Positions 43,600 to 54,782 of a stretch of 64,000 nt of DNA are shown here, one piece after another (position 1 is the first letter of the stretch; each line of letters starts with the position of its first letter). Location: NCBI GenBank assembly GCA_963422465.1, contig OY730175.1:3162001-3226000 (forward strand). Direction: 5' to 3'. The notes beneath the pieces are model-generated. The model did not search any database. It was not told the origin of the DNA and was given only the letters and a program-made list of their open reading frames with translations. This stretch comes from Lichina pygmaea (Eukaryota; Ascomycota; Lichinomycetes; Lichinales; Lichinaceae). Made by a program: the position numbers and the translations under genes.

Positions 43600-46500
43600 C
43601 TTGGTTGGTTCCCACAAATTTTCCTCTTCGTCAAATTCTAACCACTTCACCAGGTACTCAGTCTTCTGTCTGTTTCTTCGACTATCCAGAATCCTTTCGA
43701 CATTGTACTCTTCTTTGTCATGCTTGAAGTTCCATTCTGTCTCAATCTCTGCGTTGCTGGGTGCTGGTTCAAGCAGTGAGACGTGGAATACTCAGTGTAT
43801 CCTTGCTTTTTGTGGTAGTCTCAGTTGATAGTTGACCTTCCCAGTGTGCTTCTTGATTTTGAATAGTCTGATTCGTACATGATCCAGCTTTTTGCTCAGT
43901 CACTTTGAGCGCAGGTTTTTTGTTGATAGGTAGACCTTATCCCCCTTTTCCAGGGTTGGTCCCTTCAACCTTTTGTTGTGTAATCAGCGGGCGGTGGCGT
44001 TCTGGGCACAGTTGATTATTGTTTTCATCATCTCGTGCATAGCAGCAAGTTTGCTAACATCAACAATATTGCCTCCTGCTGTTGCCTGCCATTGGGGGTT
44101 TCTTCTGTAGTTCGCAAAGAATGGTGTTGTCCCTGTCACACTATGTTGCTGGTTGTTGTACACAAACTGGGCTATTGGTAGCAGTTCCACCCAGTTATCC
44201 TGCTGGTGGTTGATGTAGTGTCGTAGATACTGCTCCATTGTCTGGTTTGTCCGCTCAGTTTGTCTGTCAGTTTGTGGGTGGTAGGCTGTTGACATCCTTG
44301 TATCAATGCCAAGTTGCCTTGTCCACGTGTTCCAGAATTTCAAGGTGAAGAGTTTGTCTTGATCTGAGATGATTGTCTTTGGTAGTCCTCAGTGGCTTAC
44401 CAGCTCTCTGAGTAGGACACTCACAAGTTTGTTCACAGTTCCTGACTCTTTCCACAGGACCAGGTGGGCATATTTGGTGAGCTTGTCAACAACCACCAAA
44501 ATGCTATTGTATACCACCTTTGTTGCTGGGTCTGTTGACTTTGGCAACTTGACCACAAAATCCATCATGATAGTTTCCCATGGTGCCTCGGGTAGATCTA
44601 TTTGCTGTGCCTGCCCATAGAGCTTATGTCTTGATGGCTTGTTCTTCGCACACTGTTCACAGTTGCGAATGAACTCTGTCACCTTGCACTTCATTCTGTT
44701 GAAGTGGTAATTCCTTTGGATTTTCTCCAAGGTTTTATCTCGCCTGGGGTGTCTGTGCAAAGACCTGTCATGGTGCCTCTGGATCACCTCCTCTTGTGCT
44801 CTTTCTGGCACAATTTTCTTTTTGTTTGCCATCTTGTGGCCAAGGGTAAGGAGTGGACCCTTTGTTTCTGTTGTTGCCAGTTGGGGTTGGGCATAGACCA
44901 GGGTTTGTCCTTTTGTCACTAGGATTGGGTGTTCCTCTGTTGTTTTCTCATCCATCAGGTCTGGTTGCCTGCTGAGAGTGTCCGCTCAAGCATTTTCAGT
45001 GCCCTTCCAGTAGAGGATTTGGAAGTTGTATGATGCTAACAACTCTGCCCATCGAACTTGTTGTTGGTTTAGCTTCTTTGTTGTTGTGAAGTAAGCTAAG
45101 TTCTTGTGGTCTGAGTACACGTCTACTGTGTATTTTGCCCCTTCCAAGTAAGGCCTCCATTCTTGGAATGTGTTGACGATTGCTAGCAACTCTTTGTTGT
45201 GAACATCATACCTCAGTTCTGGGCCAGAGAACTTTCTCAATCGATACACGACAGGGTGTAAGCAGTTGTCGGTGTCTGGTTGACACAAGCAGGATCCCAA
45301 TGCTTGGTCCGAGGCATCAGTTTCCAGAATGATCCTCTTCTCAGGATCAAATGATGCCAAAATAGGTGTGGAGATGAATTTATCTTTCAACTCCTGGAAG
45401 GCCACTTGTTGGCTCTCCCCCCACCTGAAAGATTTGTTCTTTCTGGTTAACTCTGTCAAGGCTGCTACTGTTCTTGAGTAGTCCTTGATGAATTGTCAGT
45501 AGAAGTTTGCAAATCCTAGGAAGGATTGTACTTCTTTGAGGTTTTTGGGTGTTGGCCAGTCTTGTACTGCTGCTGTCTTTGTGTTGTCTATTCAGATTCC
45601 TTCTGTTGTCAGGATCAACCTCAAATATTCCACTTCCTTTGTGTGGAAAACACTTTTATCAAGGTGTAACCTCATGCCTGCTTTCTGGAGTGCATGTAGG
45701 ATTGTTTTGACATGCTGTTTATGCTCCTCCAAGGTTCCATTGGTGTATACCAAGACATCGTTGATATAAGCAGTGACAAATATGTCCAGGTATTGTCAGA
45801 GGACAGTGTTAATAAGTGATTGGAATATCGCCGGTGTATTTGTAAGGCTGAATGGCATCACAGTATACTTGTAGTGCCTGTACCTCGTACGAAAGGCTGT
45901 CTTCCATTCCTCACTGTCTTTCATCCTAACCAGGTTGAAAGCACCTTGAATGTCAAACTTGGTGAACTATTTGGCTCCTTGGATCCAGTCTTGGATTTCT
46001 GATATCAGTGGCAGCGGGTAACAGTTCTTCACTGTAATCATATTTAGCCACTGGTAATCAACACACAGTTGAAGTTTGCCATCTTTCTTTGGCACAAACA
46101 ATATCAGGTATCCAGCCGGTGATGTTGAAGGTCTTATGAACCCTTTCGCTAGGTTCTTGTCCAGGTAGTCTCTCAGAGCCTCAAGCTCTTTTGCTGACAG
46201 AGTGTAGATAGGGCTGTGTGTGGGTTTTTTTCTGTCTTCTAGTGGAATCTTGTGGTCCCACTCCTGATGTTCTGGTAGTGTTGTGATCACTGTTTCTTCG
46301 AACATCTCCTGGTATCTTTTATACTCACTTGGCAACTGCGGTGCCTGAGTCTCGCCCATGGCGTCTTGCGTGGTGTAAAGTTGTTGTGTTTGGGGTTTCA
46401 TCCAGGCCACACAGGCCTGCCCGTGCTGATGGTATTTCTTCCAGCGTGTCAGTGAGATTTCTTTAATCATCACCCCTGGTTCTGACGTGACCAGTGTCTT

Positions 46501-47019
46501 ATCTGGAAAGACTAGTTGCCTTCTTCTCCAGTCAATCCTTGGGTTTTGTTTTTCCAACCACAGAAGTCCCAATATAACTTCATGTGGTATCCGGACCAAG
46601 TTGAATTCCTCTGTTCTGATTGTCATGCCATGGACACTCAGTCTCAGACTCTTGGTCTCCTTTGTCACTTGTCCCTTGTCTTTGGAGAGTGGTGTTCTGT
46701 CCACTACCGTCAACTGGTAGAGGTCTTTCTTGCCTTGGACTGGAACCTTGTTTCTTCTGGCAAAGCTTTCTGACATGAAGTTGCCAGTCGCACCAGAGTC
46801 AATCATGGCCTTAGCCAACCACCCATTAACTCTGATCTTGATGCTAAAGTGTGGGCTGCAGGCTGTTACGTCAAGGCTCAGCTTGACTCCTTCCTCCCGG
46901 GGTGTTGTCTTGCCTGCTCTTCCGACCCCGGTTTTGAAGAGTGCTGCTAGTTTTTTGAGCTGCCTAGGCCCTGGGCCTGACGCTCTACCACGTGTTGTTT
47001 GCATCGTGTGGTGGTGCAT
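43600..47019 (-). pseudogene. pol region of Ty3 copy 3b
   Basis: Protease with [11 protein letters not shown] (46.8 kb), RT with LQLCVDYQW near 46.05 kb, RNase H with DASDQALGSCLCQ (45.3 kb) and YSDHKNLAYF (45.1 kb), integrase with CEQCAKNKPSRHK (44.65 kb) and HPQTDRQTERTNQ (44.25 kb), and a C-terminal region to about 43.6 kb. Collinear with copy 3a. It is a broken fossil. Confidence 0.83.
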
Positions 47020-47233
47020 TGTTCCCCCAGGTCTTGGTTACAATCATCAGCAATGTCTCTGACCTGTGTGATGCTGAGGGTATTGTCAACCTATTGTGGC
47101 ACTTGCACCTCCTCTATTTCTGATAGAGTTGTGTCCTGTTGTTGAAGGACAGTTTTGTCAGGGACTGGTGGTGGCTGGGGTTCTTCGTCGTCAACCTGTT
47201 CCTCTATATAGCTGGTTGTGTCAAACTCGGAGA

Positions 47234-48320
47234 TCAGGTTGTTCTCCCAGTGGATTCTATCAACCTTCCTTCAGACCTTGTCAAGGCAGTCCAAGGTTTC
47301 TTGGAGCATGTTCTCAAGTTTTTCAGCGTGTTGTCAGAGGTCGTCCTCCTCTCTGAGGAGTGCCACCTCAGGGTGATTGTGGGGTAGTGTGCCTTGGGGG
47401 GCTCTCTGGGGCTCCTCCATCTCCCTGCCTTTCCAGGCACTCATGACGTTCAACTGCTTTCCTTTACCCTTCTTGTTCTTCTTCTTGCTCCTGCAGTTTG
47501 CTGCAAGGTGGCCCACTTTCTGACAGTTGTAACACTTCTGTGTCTCCTTCTTTTGTGGTTCCACTGCATTGATTTCCATAGGTACCAAGCTGTAGTTATC
47601 TTTGGCAGGTGTTAGCTTTTTCTTCACCCATAGTTTTGTCTGCTTGCCTCACTTCTCAAGCTCTCTCTTGAACTGTCAGTTGTTGATGTGAGCTGCAGTC
47701 TTGATTATTTCGTAGAGCTCAGTTGGTCAGTCTCCTCGCGCAATGTCATCCTTGACTTGTTCCTTGAGGCCTTGGTAGAATAGTGCTGTTAGTGCACTGT
47801 CCCCCCACTGAGTCCTCACTGCTAGTTGTTGGAACTTCACCGCAAATTCTGATGCTGATCCAGTTTGCCGCAGTGCTTGGAGCTTTCGTTCCACATCTCT
47901 TTCCTTGTCAAGGATCCCAAACATCTTCCTCATAGCTGTCTTAAAGGTTTTCAAGCTTCCCATGACCTGTCAGGTATTATCTTCTTGCTCCTTGGGGTCT
48001 GCCTGATTGTCTAGGTAATCCCTTAAGTAGACATTGAACCAAGCGAAGACTGGTCCTTCCAGGTAGGAGGCTGCAAACAGCACCTTCTCCTGGTCTGTCA
48101 GGAACTGGGCTGTGTTGAACCCATAGTAGAGCTCCAGCTGTGAGAAGAACAACTCCAGTCCTCCCCTGGATCCATCGTACCTCTTCAGGGCACCTACCTT
48201 CAAGGGCTTCAGGGGTAGGTTAACAATAGGTGCCACCTGGACAGCCTGGGCCTGAGCTGCCTGAGCAGCTTGGGCTTGGACTGCCTGAGAAGGGGTAGGG
48301 CTTTGTGGATCCACCATCAT
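47234..48320 (-). pseudogene. gag of Ty3 copy 3b
   Basis: Capsid-like region with KRYDGSRGGLELFFSQLELY near 48.15 kb, FQQLAVRTQWGDSALTALFY near 47.8 kb and the knuckle CYNCQKVGHLAANC near 47.52 kb, all matching copy 3a. It is a broken fossil. Confidence 0.83.
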
Positions 48321-48355
48321 ATCAAGTCAGTGTCCTGTATGTTAGAGGCTGAAAC

Positions 48356-48748
48356 TGTTACAGGCTGGGCTGGGTTCACACAGAAGGTAGCTCAGTCTGT
48401 TACTTTGTAGGGTGGATTCTAGACAGGGACTTGGTAGAGGAATAGACAGGTGGGGTAACTCTCCTGTGCTATTGTCTCAGTACGATGGGTTTGTATTGTT
48501 TGTTCAGCCTGGAGAGCTAATCCCTCCAGGCCCTTTGGGGGGTCTTTATACAGATGCCCCAAGAGGGGGGGGTCTCCTCAAGGGGTATCATCCTTTTGCG
48601 TGGACAAGCTCCTCACTTAGCTCTTGCTCGTCCACCAGACAAGCTCCTCGCTTAGCTCCTGCTTGTCCACCGGATCGGTCGGATGTTGTTCCGCATGACT
48701 AACACTCCTCCCTCGCTTACCTGGGCTGTTCCGGCCTAGGCCTTAACA
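48356..48748 (-). repeat. LTR of family 3 (5' LTR of copy 3b)
   Basis: 393 bp; it has only two of the 35-bp units, which explains the 69-bp difference from its partner. It is followed by GCTAG and then by the gag of copy 2b. Confidence 0.9.
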
Positions 48749-48753
48749 GCTAG

Positions 48754-49207
48754 GAACTCTGGGTCTGGGTCAGAGAAGGTGTTCCAGAGATCTTGGATGA
48801 TGTTGTGCCAGTCAATGTACTGGCCAGCTGTGATCTTAGCTGAGATGTAGGACTGCGCAGTACCAGTCGTGCGTGAAAAGATGTACGTAATCTGCGATGT
48901 TTCTGTGGGGTACTGGTCAGTGTTGAGTGTCATCTTGAGTAACAGTGACATGATGAAGCTCTCAAGCTTCTCATGTGTGATTTCTGTGTTTCCACCATCA
49001 CCACTGAAGATCTCTGGGTCAGCAGTGCATTCGGACTTGGACTTGGGAGTAGTGTTAGTAGCTTGAATTCACATGAACTCTGCAAACATGTTGCGAAGGA
49101 ACTTGTTATTTCCAGTAACTGGCATGGCTTGGTCTGGTTGTTGAGACATGACAAGGACATGAACATGGCTTGGTGAAGTGTGTTATGGTTGGGTAGGTCT
49201 TTCGTAG
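48754..49207 (-). pseudogene. gag of copy 2b, N-terminal part
   Basis: Matches 16687-17158 of copy 2a. It contains MTLNTDQYPTETSQITYIFS and ITAGQYIDWHNIIQDLW. It begins just inside the 5' LTR of 2b. It is a broken fossil. Confidence 0.75.
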
Positions 49208-49521
49208 TGTGATGAGGTAATGGCAGAGCAGAACTCAAGCCTAACTGATTTGGTAACCTTGACCTGACTTGGCTTGAGACTTGAGACTTGAATTGATGTA
49301 CAAGACAAAAGACAAGAAAGGAAGAAAAAAAGAAAAGAAGAAGAGAAGAAGCTGGGGGAGCAGGAGAAGTTCTTATAGGCAGGGGATCAGGCAACAGCAG
49401 AGCAAGCAGGCAACAGTGCAGATGGGACTTCCTGGCAAGGTGTGTGACTTGTGCCAGATATGCAACTGGGCCAGAGGTGTGTGACTTGTGCCAGATATGC
49501 AACTGGGCCAGAACTGTGACA
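49208..49521 (-). repeat. LTR of family 2 (5' LTR of copy 2b)
   Basis: 314 bp, from TGTGATGAGG to AACTGTGACA. It also carries a short tandem duplication near its right end (GTGTGTGACTTGTGCCAGAT occurs twice, about 49440-49500). It abuts remnant 3c. Confidence 0.87.
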
Positions 49522-50479
49522 AAGATAAAGAGAACTTGTGAGAACCCACCAAGAATGTCAGCCCTGTGACAAACCTGAAGCTGCAGGATTTTCATTAAGA
49601 AAACCCACAGAAGCCAGGACTGATGGAGACAAAAGTCTGAGAGAAGCCAAAGTCTCTGAAAAGAAAAGATCACCTAGATTTGGCAGAGAAACTACACACA
49701 GAGTCTTCTGCTCAAGAGTCTCTTAGTTCTTGATTACAGTGAGCTCACACTTGATAGTGTTATTCTTCTTCTTGGACAACAAACCCAGCTGCTTGCAAAG
49801 ACAGATCTTGTGAGGAAGAAGCTGTGACTTCTACTTCTTAATATCCTGCAGCTGAGTCTTGAACTGAGTATACGTAAGCTTTATCTTTTTCTATTCTGAT
49901 TCTGCAAGATGAAGATTGTAACAGTAACTCTTCTTGATATACCAACCACAAGATATAGACTCTGAGCTGACAACACACTTGGTGTAGTTATAATAACATG
50001 TGCTGCATGAAACTTTGGACACCTTGCCTATTTTGCCAACACAAGAACTGAGAGCTCCACAATAGTTACAGTAAAATATCTGGAGTATAGTGAAAAGAAA
50101 GCAAGAGGATCTGGGGACAGAACTTTTGGAGAGAGAGGATAGTGTTAAAGCCCAGACCAGAACAGCTAAGCAAGTGTACAGAAGTACACAGAACAATGTT
50201 CACCTGACCTGGTGGCAGAGGTGGCAGAGAAGAGTGCTTCTTATCCAACTCTGCTATGCAGAAAGCTGATACTTCTGAGAGAGAACTCTCTCTCTCAGGC
50301 TTCTGTATATAAGAGAACCCAGATAGCTGGGGAGAATAGCTCTCCAGACTGAACACACAATACCAGAGACAATAGCAAGAGAGTTACCTATCTTGCTATT
50401 CATCTATTAAGTCTCTGCTCTTCTTACCCAGACATGCAGACCACTCACATTCTGTGTGAACATAGACTGGCCTTTAACA
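49522..50479 (+). mobile_element. Family-3 remnant 3c (antisense ORF region and LTR)
   Basis: The LTR lies at 50143-50479 (TGTTAAAGCC to CCTTTAACA), in the opposite orientation to 3a and 3b. Left of it lies the antisense-ORF region, read here on the minus strand, from the cluster SCSTCYYNYTKC near 49.97 kb back to a diverged GSSQS-like end near 49.57 kb. The rest of the element is missing; LTR 2b cuts it at 49521. It is old and badly broken. It is inserted in copy 1c, whose integrase resumes at 50480. Confidence 0.78.
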
Positions 50480-50836
50480 AAATAGTATCTCAGCTGAAGA
50501 AGAAGAATAAAGTCTACCTTCTCACAAAAAATTAGAAAACAAAAAAGCCAAAAACAAAGAAACTTGACAAAATCAAGGTCAGACTATTTTTAGTCAAAGA
50601 AAGAACAGGACTAGTCAACATCAAGATATAACTATCAAGGGATACCAGAGTCTATCCAAACTTTCATATCTTAATGATTAAACCAGCTGACCAGAGCACA
50701 CCCTTGCAGAAGATATTTTATTACCAGTCTGAAAAAAAATAAGAATTTGAAGTCAAACAAATTCTGGCTAGAAAAAGTCAGTGATACCTTATCAAGTGGA
50801 AAGAATACCTAGACTTGGAAAATACCTGGAAACCAC

Positions 50837-51019
50837 TCAAGAGCTTTGAGAACTGCCAGCTTCTTCTGCAATAGTTCTGGCAGAGGCAGAACTGAAAAGC
50901 TCAGTCTGCAGAAAAGATGTGTTAATAACTGTCATAGTCAAATCCTCACTATCCAACTTCATCTTCTTCACCAGACACTGAAGCTTCTGCTTCACACAAC
51001 TCTCAGTCTCTTCTAACAC
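50837..51019 (-). pseudogene. Antisense ORF, C-terminal part, of family-1 copy 1c
   Basis: A 60-codon open piece beginning MLEETESCVKQKLQCLVKKM and ending GSSQSS. It lies antisense to the element, between the chromodomain and the LTR. Upstream of it the minus strand has a Cys-rich stretch (LKCAKCTCCGKPC near 51.2 kb). Placement, coiled-coil-like sequence, Cys-rich N-terminus and the GSSQS end all recall the Zn2Cys6 ORF of family 3. It is a fossil. Confidence 0.5.
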
Positions 51020-51570
51020 TTTCTACTTTCAAGAAACACAGACCTGTATCACAGCAAGCTGTTTGATAAGTATATTCTGTTTTACCTTATCAGTAGCCAG
51101 GCCTTCACAAAGATTATCCTGGGCTATGTTCAAGAAACTCCAGAATAAAGAAACACAAGGTTTCCCACAACAAGTGCACTTGGCACACTTCAATTTACTG
51201 TCTTCTTCCAGTATTTGGAAACATAGTTAACCACAGAGAACACAAAGATTGCAGGGAACAGGTGACACAAAGTTCTGATCACATATCTGAGTAGTAAGCT
51301 GTCTTCAGCTAACAGTCACACATGAATTCAGAGGTATAACCAAGTTTTATCAAGATAATAAAAGATGGAGAGAAGGATAGTGTTACAACCCAGAAGGAAT
51401 ACAGTCTTTTATACTCACAAAAAGTAGTAGACAGAATACTGATCAGAAGTACCCAACAGTATAACACAGAAGAGAATGACATAACTGTTGAGACTGACCA
51501 GAGGTTGCTTAACACAGTGTGTATATACATCAAGTATGGCAAGTCTAACTTGACCAGCTTGACATAGTGT

Positions 51571-52009
51571 TGTTAAGGCCTAGGCCGGAACAGCCCAGGT
51601 AAGCGAGGGAGAGGTGTTAGTCATGCGGAACAACATCCGACCGATCCGGTGGACGAGCAAGAGCTAAGCGAGAAGCTCGTCCGGTGGACGAGCAGGAGCT
51701 AAGCAAGGAGCTCGTCCGGTGGACGAGCAGGAGCTAAGCGAGGAGCTCGTCCGGTGGACGAGCAGGAGCTAAGCGAGGAGCTCGTCCACGCAAAAGGATG
51801 ATACCCCTCAAGGAGACCCCCCCCCCTGGGGCATCTGTATAAAGACCCCCAAAGAGCCCGGAGGGATTAGCTCTCCAGGCTGAACGCACATTACGAGCGA
51901 CAATAGCAAGAGAGTTACCCCACTTGCTATTCATCTATTGAGTCCCTGCCCTCCTCGGTCGAAGACAGGACCACCCACATTCTGTGTGAACGTGGACTGG
52001 CCCTTAACA
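51571..52009 (+). repeat. Solo LTR of family 3 (young)
   Basis: 439 bp, from TGTTAAGGCC to GCCCTTAACA, nearly identical to the LTRs of copy 3a (reverse complement) with four 35-bp units. Perfect duplication AGTGT (51566-51570 and 52010-52014). It sits inside the tandem array of the old family-1 LTR. Confidence 0.94.
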
Positions 52010-52399
52010 AGTGTGTATATACAGCAAGACTTGTGAGTACAGCTTGACAAGCTTGATATAGTATGTATATACATCAAGTCTTTCAAGCACAGCTTGACAG
52101 ACTTGACAGTAAGTAAAGCAAGCACAGCTCACTAAGCTTGAAAACTAAGCACTATATAGTCAGATGATAGTTCTCTTATAGAACAATCATCTTCAACTTA
52201 TGTTGTGATCCAGATAACTAGATCTACTTTAATACAAACTTCAGTCTTGTACAAAGCCACTGATCAGATATTATCACCACTATGTTCCACTAAACCTCTT
52301 CACACTTCTTGACACTTCTCTCCTGCAAGAACCAACCCACCTTCCACATCTTACCCTAATCCTACACTTGGGTAGGACAGTACAGTACAGACTGCAACA

Positions 52400-52867
52400 C
52401 TTGACTAGCACCACTTTATAGTACCTTGCCTCAGTGTCTGCTGGCAGTCCTCTGTGTGCCTGCTGTGCAGTTTCTGTGTAGGTCCTGGATTCTTGTTTGC
52501 CTGCTGCTAGCTGACCTTTCTCCAGCTTGCCCAGCCAGACCTCAACTCTTCCCAGAACTGTTAATACTTTCTTGCTGATCTTCTGGTTCTGCTGCTGCTG
52601 CTGTGGACTCTGCAGCACTACTGTATTGTTGTCACACCTTCTGTGTGTTGCCTCTGGATACATGTTTATGTTTGTGATTATGTCAGAGATCTTGTCAAGT
52701 GATCCCAGAAACTCCACCACTTTTTTCAAAAGTTCAAAAGTTGATCTGTCTTCTGAATAGAGATCTCCCAAAATGTCTGCTACATCTATATGTGTTTTTG
52801 CATTATAGTATAGCTTCACCAACAGAAAGTCAGTTTTGTCACTTGATATAGTTCTTTTATAGAATTT
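52400..52867 (-). pseudogene. LINE ORF1 N-terminal scrap
   Basis: A minus-strand frame of about 140 codons with LKKVVEFLGSLDKISDIITN, a Gln run, VLTVLGRVEVWLGKLEKGQ, and RTYTETAQQAH then DTEARYYKVVLVK. The order of a coiled-coil region, a 'TYAE(T)A' linker and a TEARR-KxVLV stretch is what I expect at the N-terminal side of Tad1-type ORF1 proteins. The family-1 LTR cuts it after VLVK. It may belong to a different LINE copy from C, D and E. Confidence 0.5.
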
Positions 52868-53539
52868 GAAAAGTAAGTAGCTTATTAGATTCCCCTACTT
52901 CTCTAGTACAATCTCTGAAGCTGTAGAAGTCTACTAAATTTTATAGTATTACTGAGAATCTACTGTACTTGCTAGACTGATAATAGACTCTTGACAGATA
53001 GTATTGCAAACACTTGTAACTTTATAGAACAACAACCAAATAGTAATTATTATTTACTTATCTGATTCTATATCAATTCTTCTATCAGACACCAGCCTGT
53101 CAAGTTGTGCAGAGCTTTGTGGTGTTGATAGATTGTGGTTGTAGTTGTAGCACTTACTATTATAGCTCTGCCTTGTATTACTGAGAGAGAAACATGCTCA
53201 GGCAAAGAAAGCAATAAACACAGAGCAAAGCTATGATGGCAGGTACTACAACTACAACCACAACATCATCATGAAGCTCTAGATAACTCAACAGACTGGT
53301 ATCTGATAGGAGAACTGATCTAGAATCAGATAGGCAAATAATAATCACTATTTGGTTATCATTCTATAAAGTCATAAGTGTTTGAAATACTATCTGTCAA
53401 GAGTCTGTTGTCAGTCTAGCAACTACCAGTATAGTATAGCAGATTCTCAGCAGTGCTATAAAATTTAGTAGACTTCTACAGTGAGCTTCAGAGATTATAC
53501 TAGAGAAGTAGGGGAATCTAATAAGCTACTTACTTTTTA
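52868..53539. mobile_element. Foldback (long inverted repeat) element
   Basis: Two inverted arms of about 310 bp each (about 52868-53176 and 53219-53539) around a loop of about 40 bp. The outer ends read GAAAAGTAAGTAGCTTATTA and the complement of TAATAAGCTACTTACTTTTT. The inner ends share GTTGTAGTTGTAG and TATAGCTCTGCC-like sequence. The arms look roughly 85 to 90 per cent identical by eye. There is no coding sequence. AATTT occurs just outside both ends and may be a target duplication. It is most likely a non-autonomous DNA transposon. Confidence 0.8.
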
Positions 53540-54150
53540 ATTTAGTTGTAGTGTTGTGGAGTTATAGAACTGTAGAATTGATTCTGATGAAAACATTATG
53601 TTGTGGTGGAATGTTGTCAGTGGTGGACTCTCTTACAGAGAAAAGAGTGTCCTGACAAGCTTGTGAAGAAGGGGAGGTACAGCAGTACCTCCTCGGCACG
53701 GGTACCTCCGTCCTGGTACGGAGATACTTCTACTCTGACATGACTCTGCTTACTGTACTTGTACTGTATGTGCGTGGTCTGTAATAAGATACTAAGACAA
53801 TACCCTGTACGTAGTAATTCTGACTGATAAGGGTGGTCTACAAGATGCAGTGACATGACCGCAAGCAGAGAGAGATGTTGTTTTATTTGAGACAGCCATA
53901 GGTGTAGCTAGTCTCCAAGTTACTAAAACATAGATAATTACAGCTAGCCATGTTCTTGTGAGTCATTCCATCAGCCATATGTCACACACTGGGAGACTAC
54001 ATAGAGAATAAGGTAAAGAACAGAACATCCAACAAACCAGAGTCTCATGAAAGTAGAAAGAAGAGTGGAAAAGGCTTTGGGAGCTGGGGAGCAAGATGTT
54101 CTACTGAGTAACAGTGATCTCACGCTCTTGCGCTCTGAGACTAACGTCCT
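53540..54150. other. Gene-free transition zone between repeat block and host block
   Basis: AT-leaning sequence with no recognisable coding domain. It has two local hairpin-like patches (GTACAGCAGTAC near 53688, and CCGTCCTGGTACGG near 53710). Base composition switches to GC-rich at about 54.12-54.2 kb. It may hold old LTR debris, but I could not match it to anything in the window. Confidence 0.5.
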
Positions 54151-54782
54151 AAGTACACTCTATGATGGACTGGCCAGCTCTAATGCTGGACTGGGAAGAT
54201 GCGGACTGGTATCCCAAGCCCTTTGAACATGCCACCGTGCGGCACTACGAGGCATCAATGCAAGGTGGCGGTGACGGATTGTGGCAGCAATCACCGCTGG
54301 CCGGTCTGACGGCGAGGCAGGCATGGTAGGACAGGTCAAGTCGGCGAGTGGGCACTCTCATCGTCACGCCGATGTGGCATCTGGGCAGGACCCACGAAGG
54401 TGGAGCATTTACCCGATCGGGATTCAGCTATGAGTGGTTTCGTCATGGTCACGCGTTGCGAGAGGTGTGATCTGTGTGTTCGACCTTGAACGTGGCGTAT
54501 GGGCACCAGATCTCTGAGCAGAGTCTCCGAGGCAGCCCTGTGACCGGACCCTGAACCGACAAAACCTAGCAGAAGAGCAGGACGGCAGCCAGCAAGCACC
54601 AGGGGCAGCCGACTCGGACCACTCTCTCGAGGGCTAGACTCGACGCAAGGCACATTCCGTGCGCTCTCGAGTCGTTGCCACTGACAAGGTGCGCGGCGAC
54701 GTAGGAAACATGTGTGGCTGTCGTTCGATGTGGAAGGGCGTCGCTCTGTCGTATGCCGCGCGAAGGACGCGGACATGTTTGA
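54151..54782. other. GC-rich intergenic region, 3' of the ceramidase gene
   Basis: About 630 bp with the host base composition but no conserved reading frame that I recognise. It should hold the ceramidase 3' UTR and terminator. Open frames on both strands look like chance products of GC-rich sequence. Confidence 0.6.

Larger units (their letters stand above)
42500..48748 (-). mobile_element. Ty3/gypsy retrotransposon family 3, copy 3b
   Basis: LTRs lie at 42500-42961 and 48356-48748, with a perfect target duplication GCTAG (42495-42499 and 48749-48753). Gag, PR, RT, RNase H, integrase and the antisense Zn2Cys6 ORF are recognisable and collinear with copy 3a. The LTRs differ by several transitions and by repeat number (four against two 35-bp units), and the internal part has more than ten breaks. 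It is therefore older than 3a. Many differences from 3a are CpG or CpA decay. Confidence 0.93.
37832..49521 (-). mobile_element. Ty3/gypsy retrotransposon family 2, copy 2b (interrupted by copy 3b)
   Basis: LTRs lie at 37832-38177 and 49208-49521, with the same layout as copy 2a, to which it is very similar. It is interrupted in gag by copy 3b. The flanks do not match: the left flank is LINE E (TGGGG) and the right flank is family-3 remnant 3c (AAGAT). The likely cause is recombination between two family-2 copies or a local rearrangement. About ten breaks; intermediate age. Confidence 0.9.
50480..52399 (+). mobile_element. Family-1 remnant 1c (integrase end, antisense ORF remnant and 3' LTR)
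   Basis: Positions 50480-50870 match the integrase/chromodomain end of copy 1b (34455-34855). Positions 50837-51300 hold an antisense ORF remnant. The LTR runs 51381-52399 and is about 575 bp without the young solo LTR-3 that sits in it. It is old, with many breaks. Its right end adjoins a LINE ORF1 scrap. Confidence 0.82.

Noticed and set aside
54336-54776. 146-codon minus ORF downstream of the ceramidase
   Set aside because: No motif; overlapping frames on both strands are equally long, as expected by chance in GC-rich DNA.
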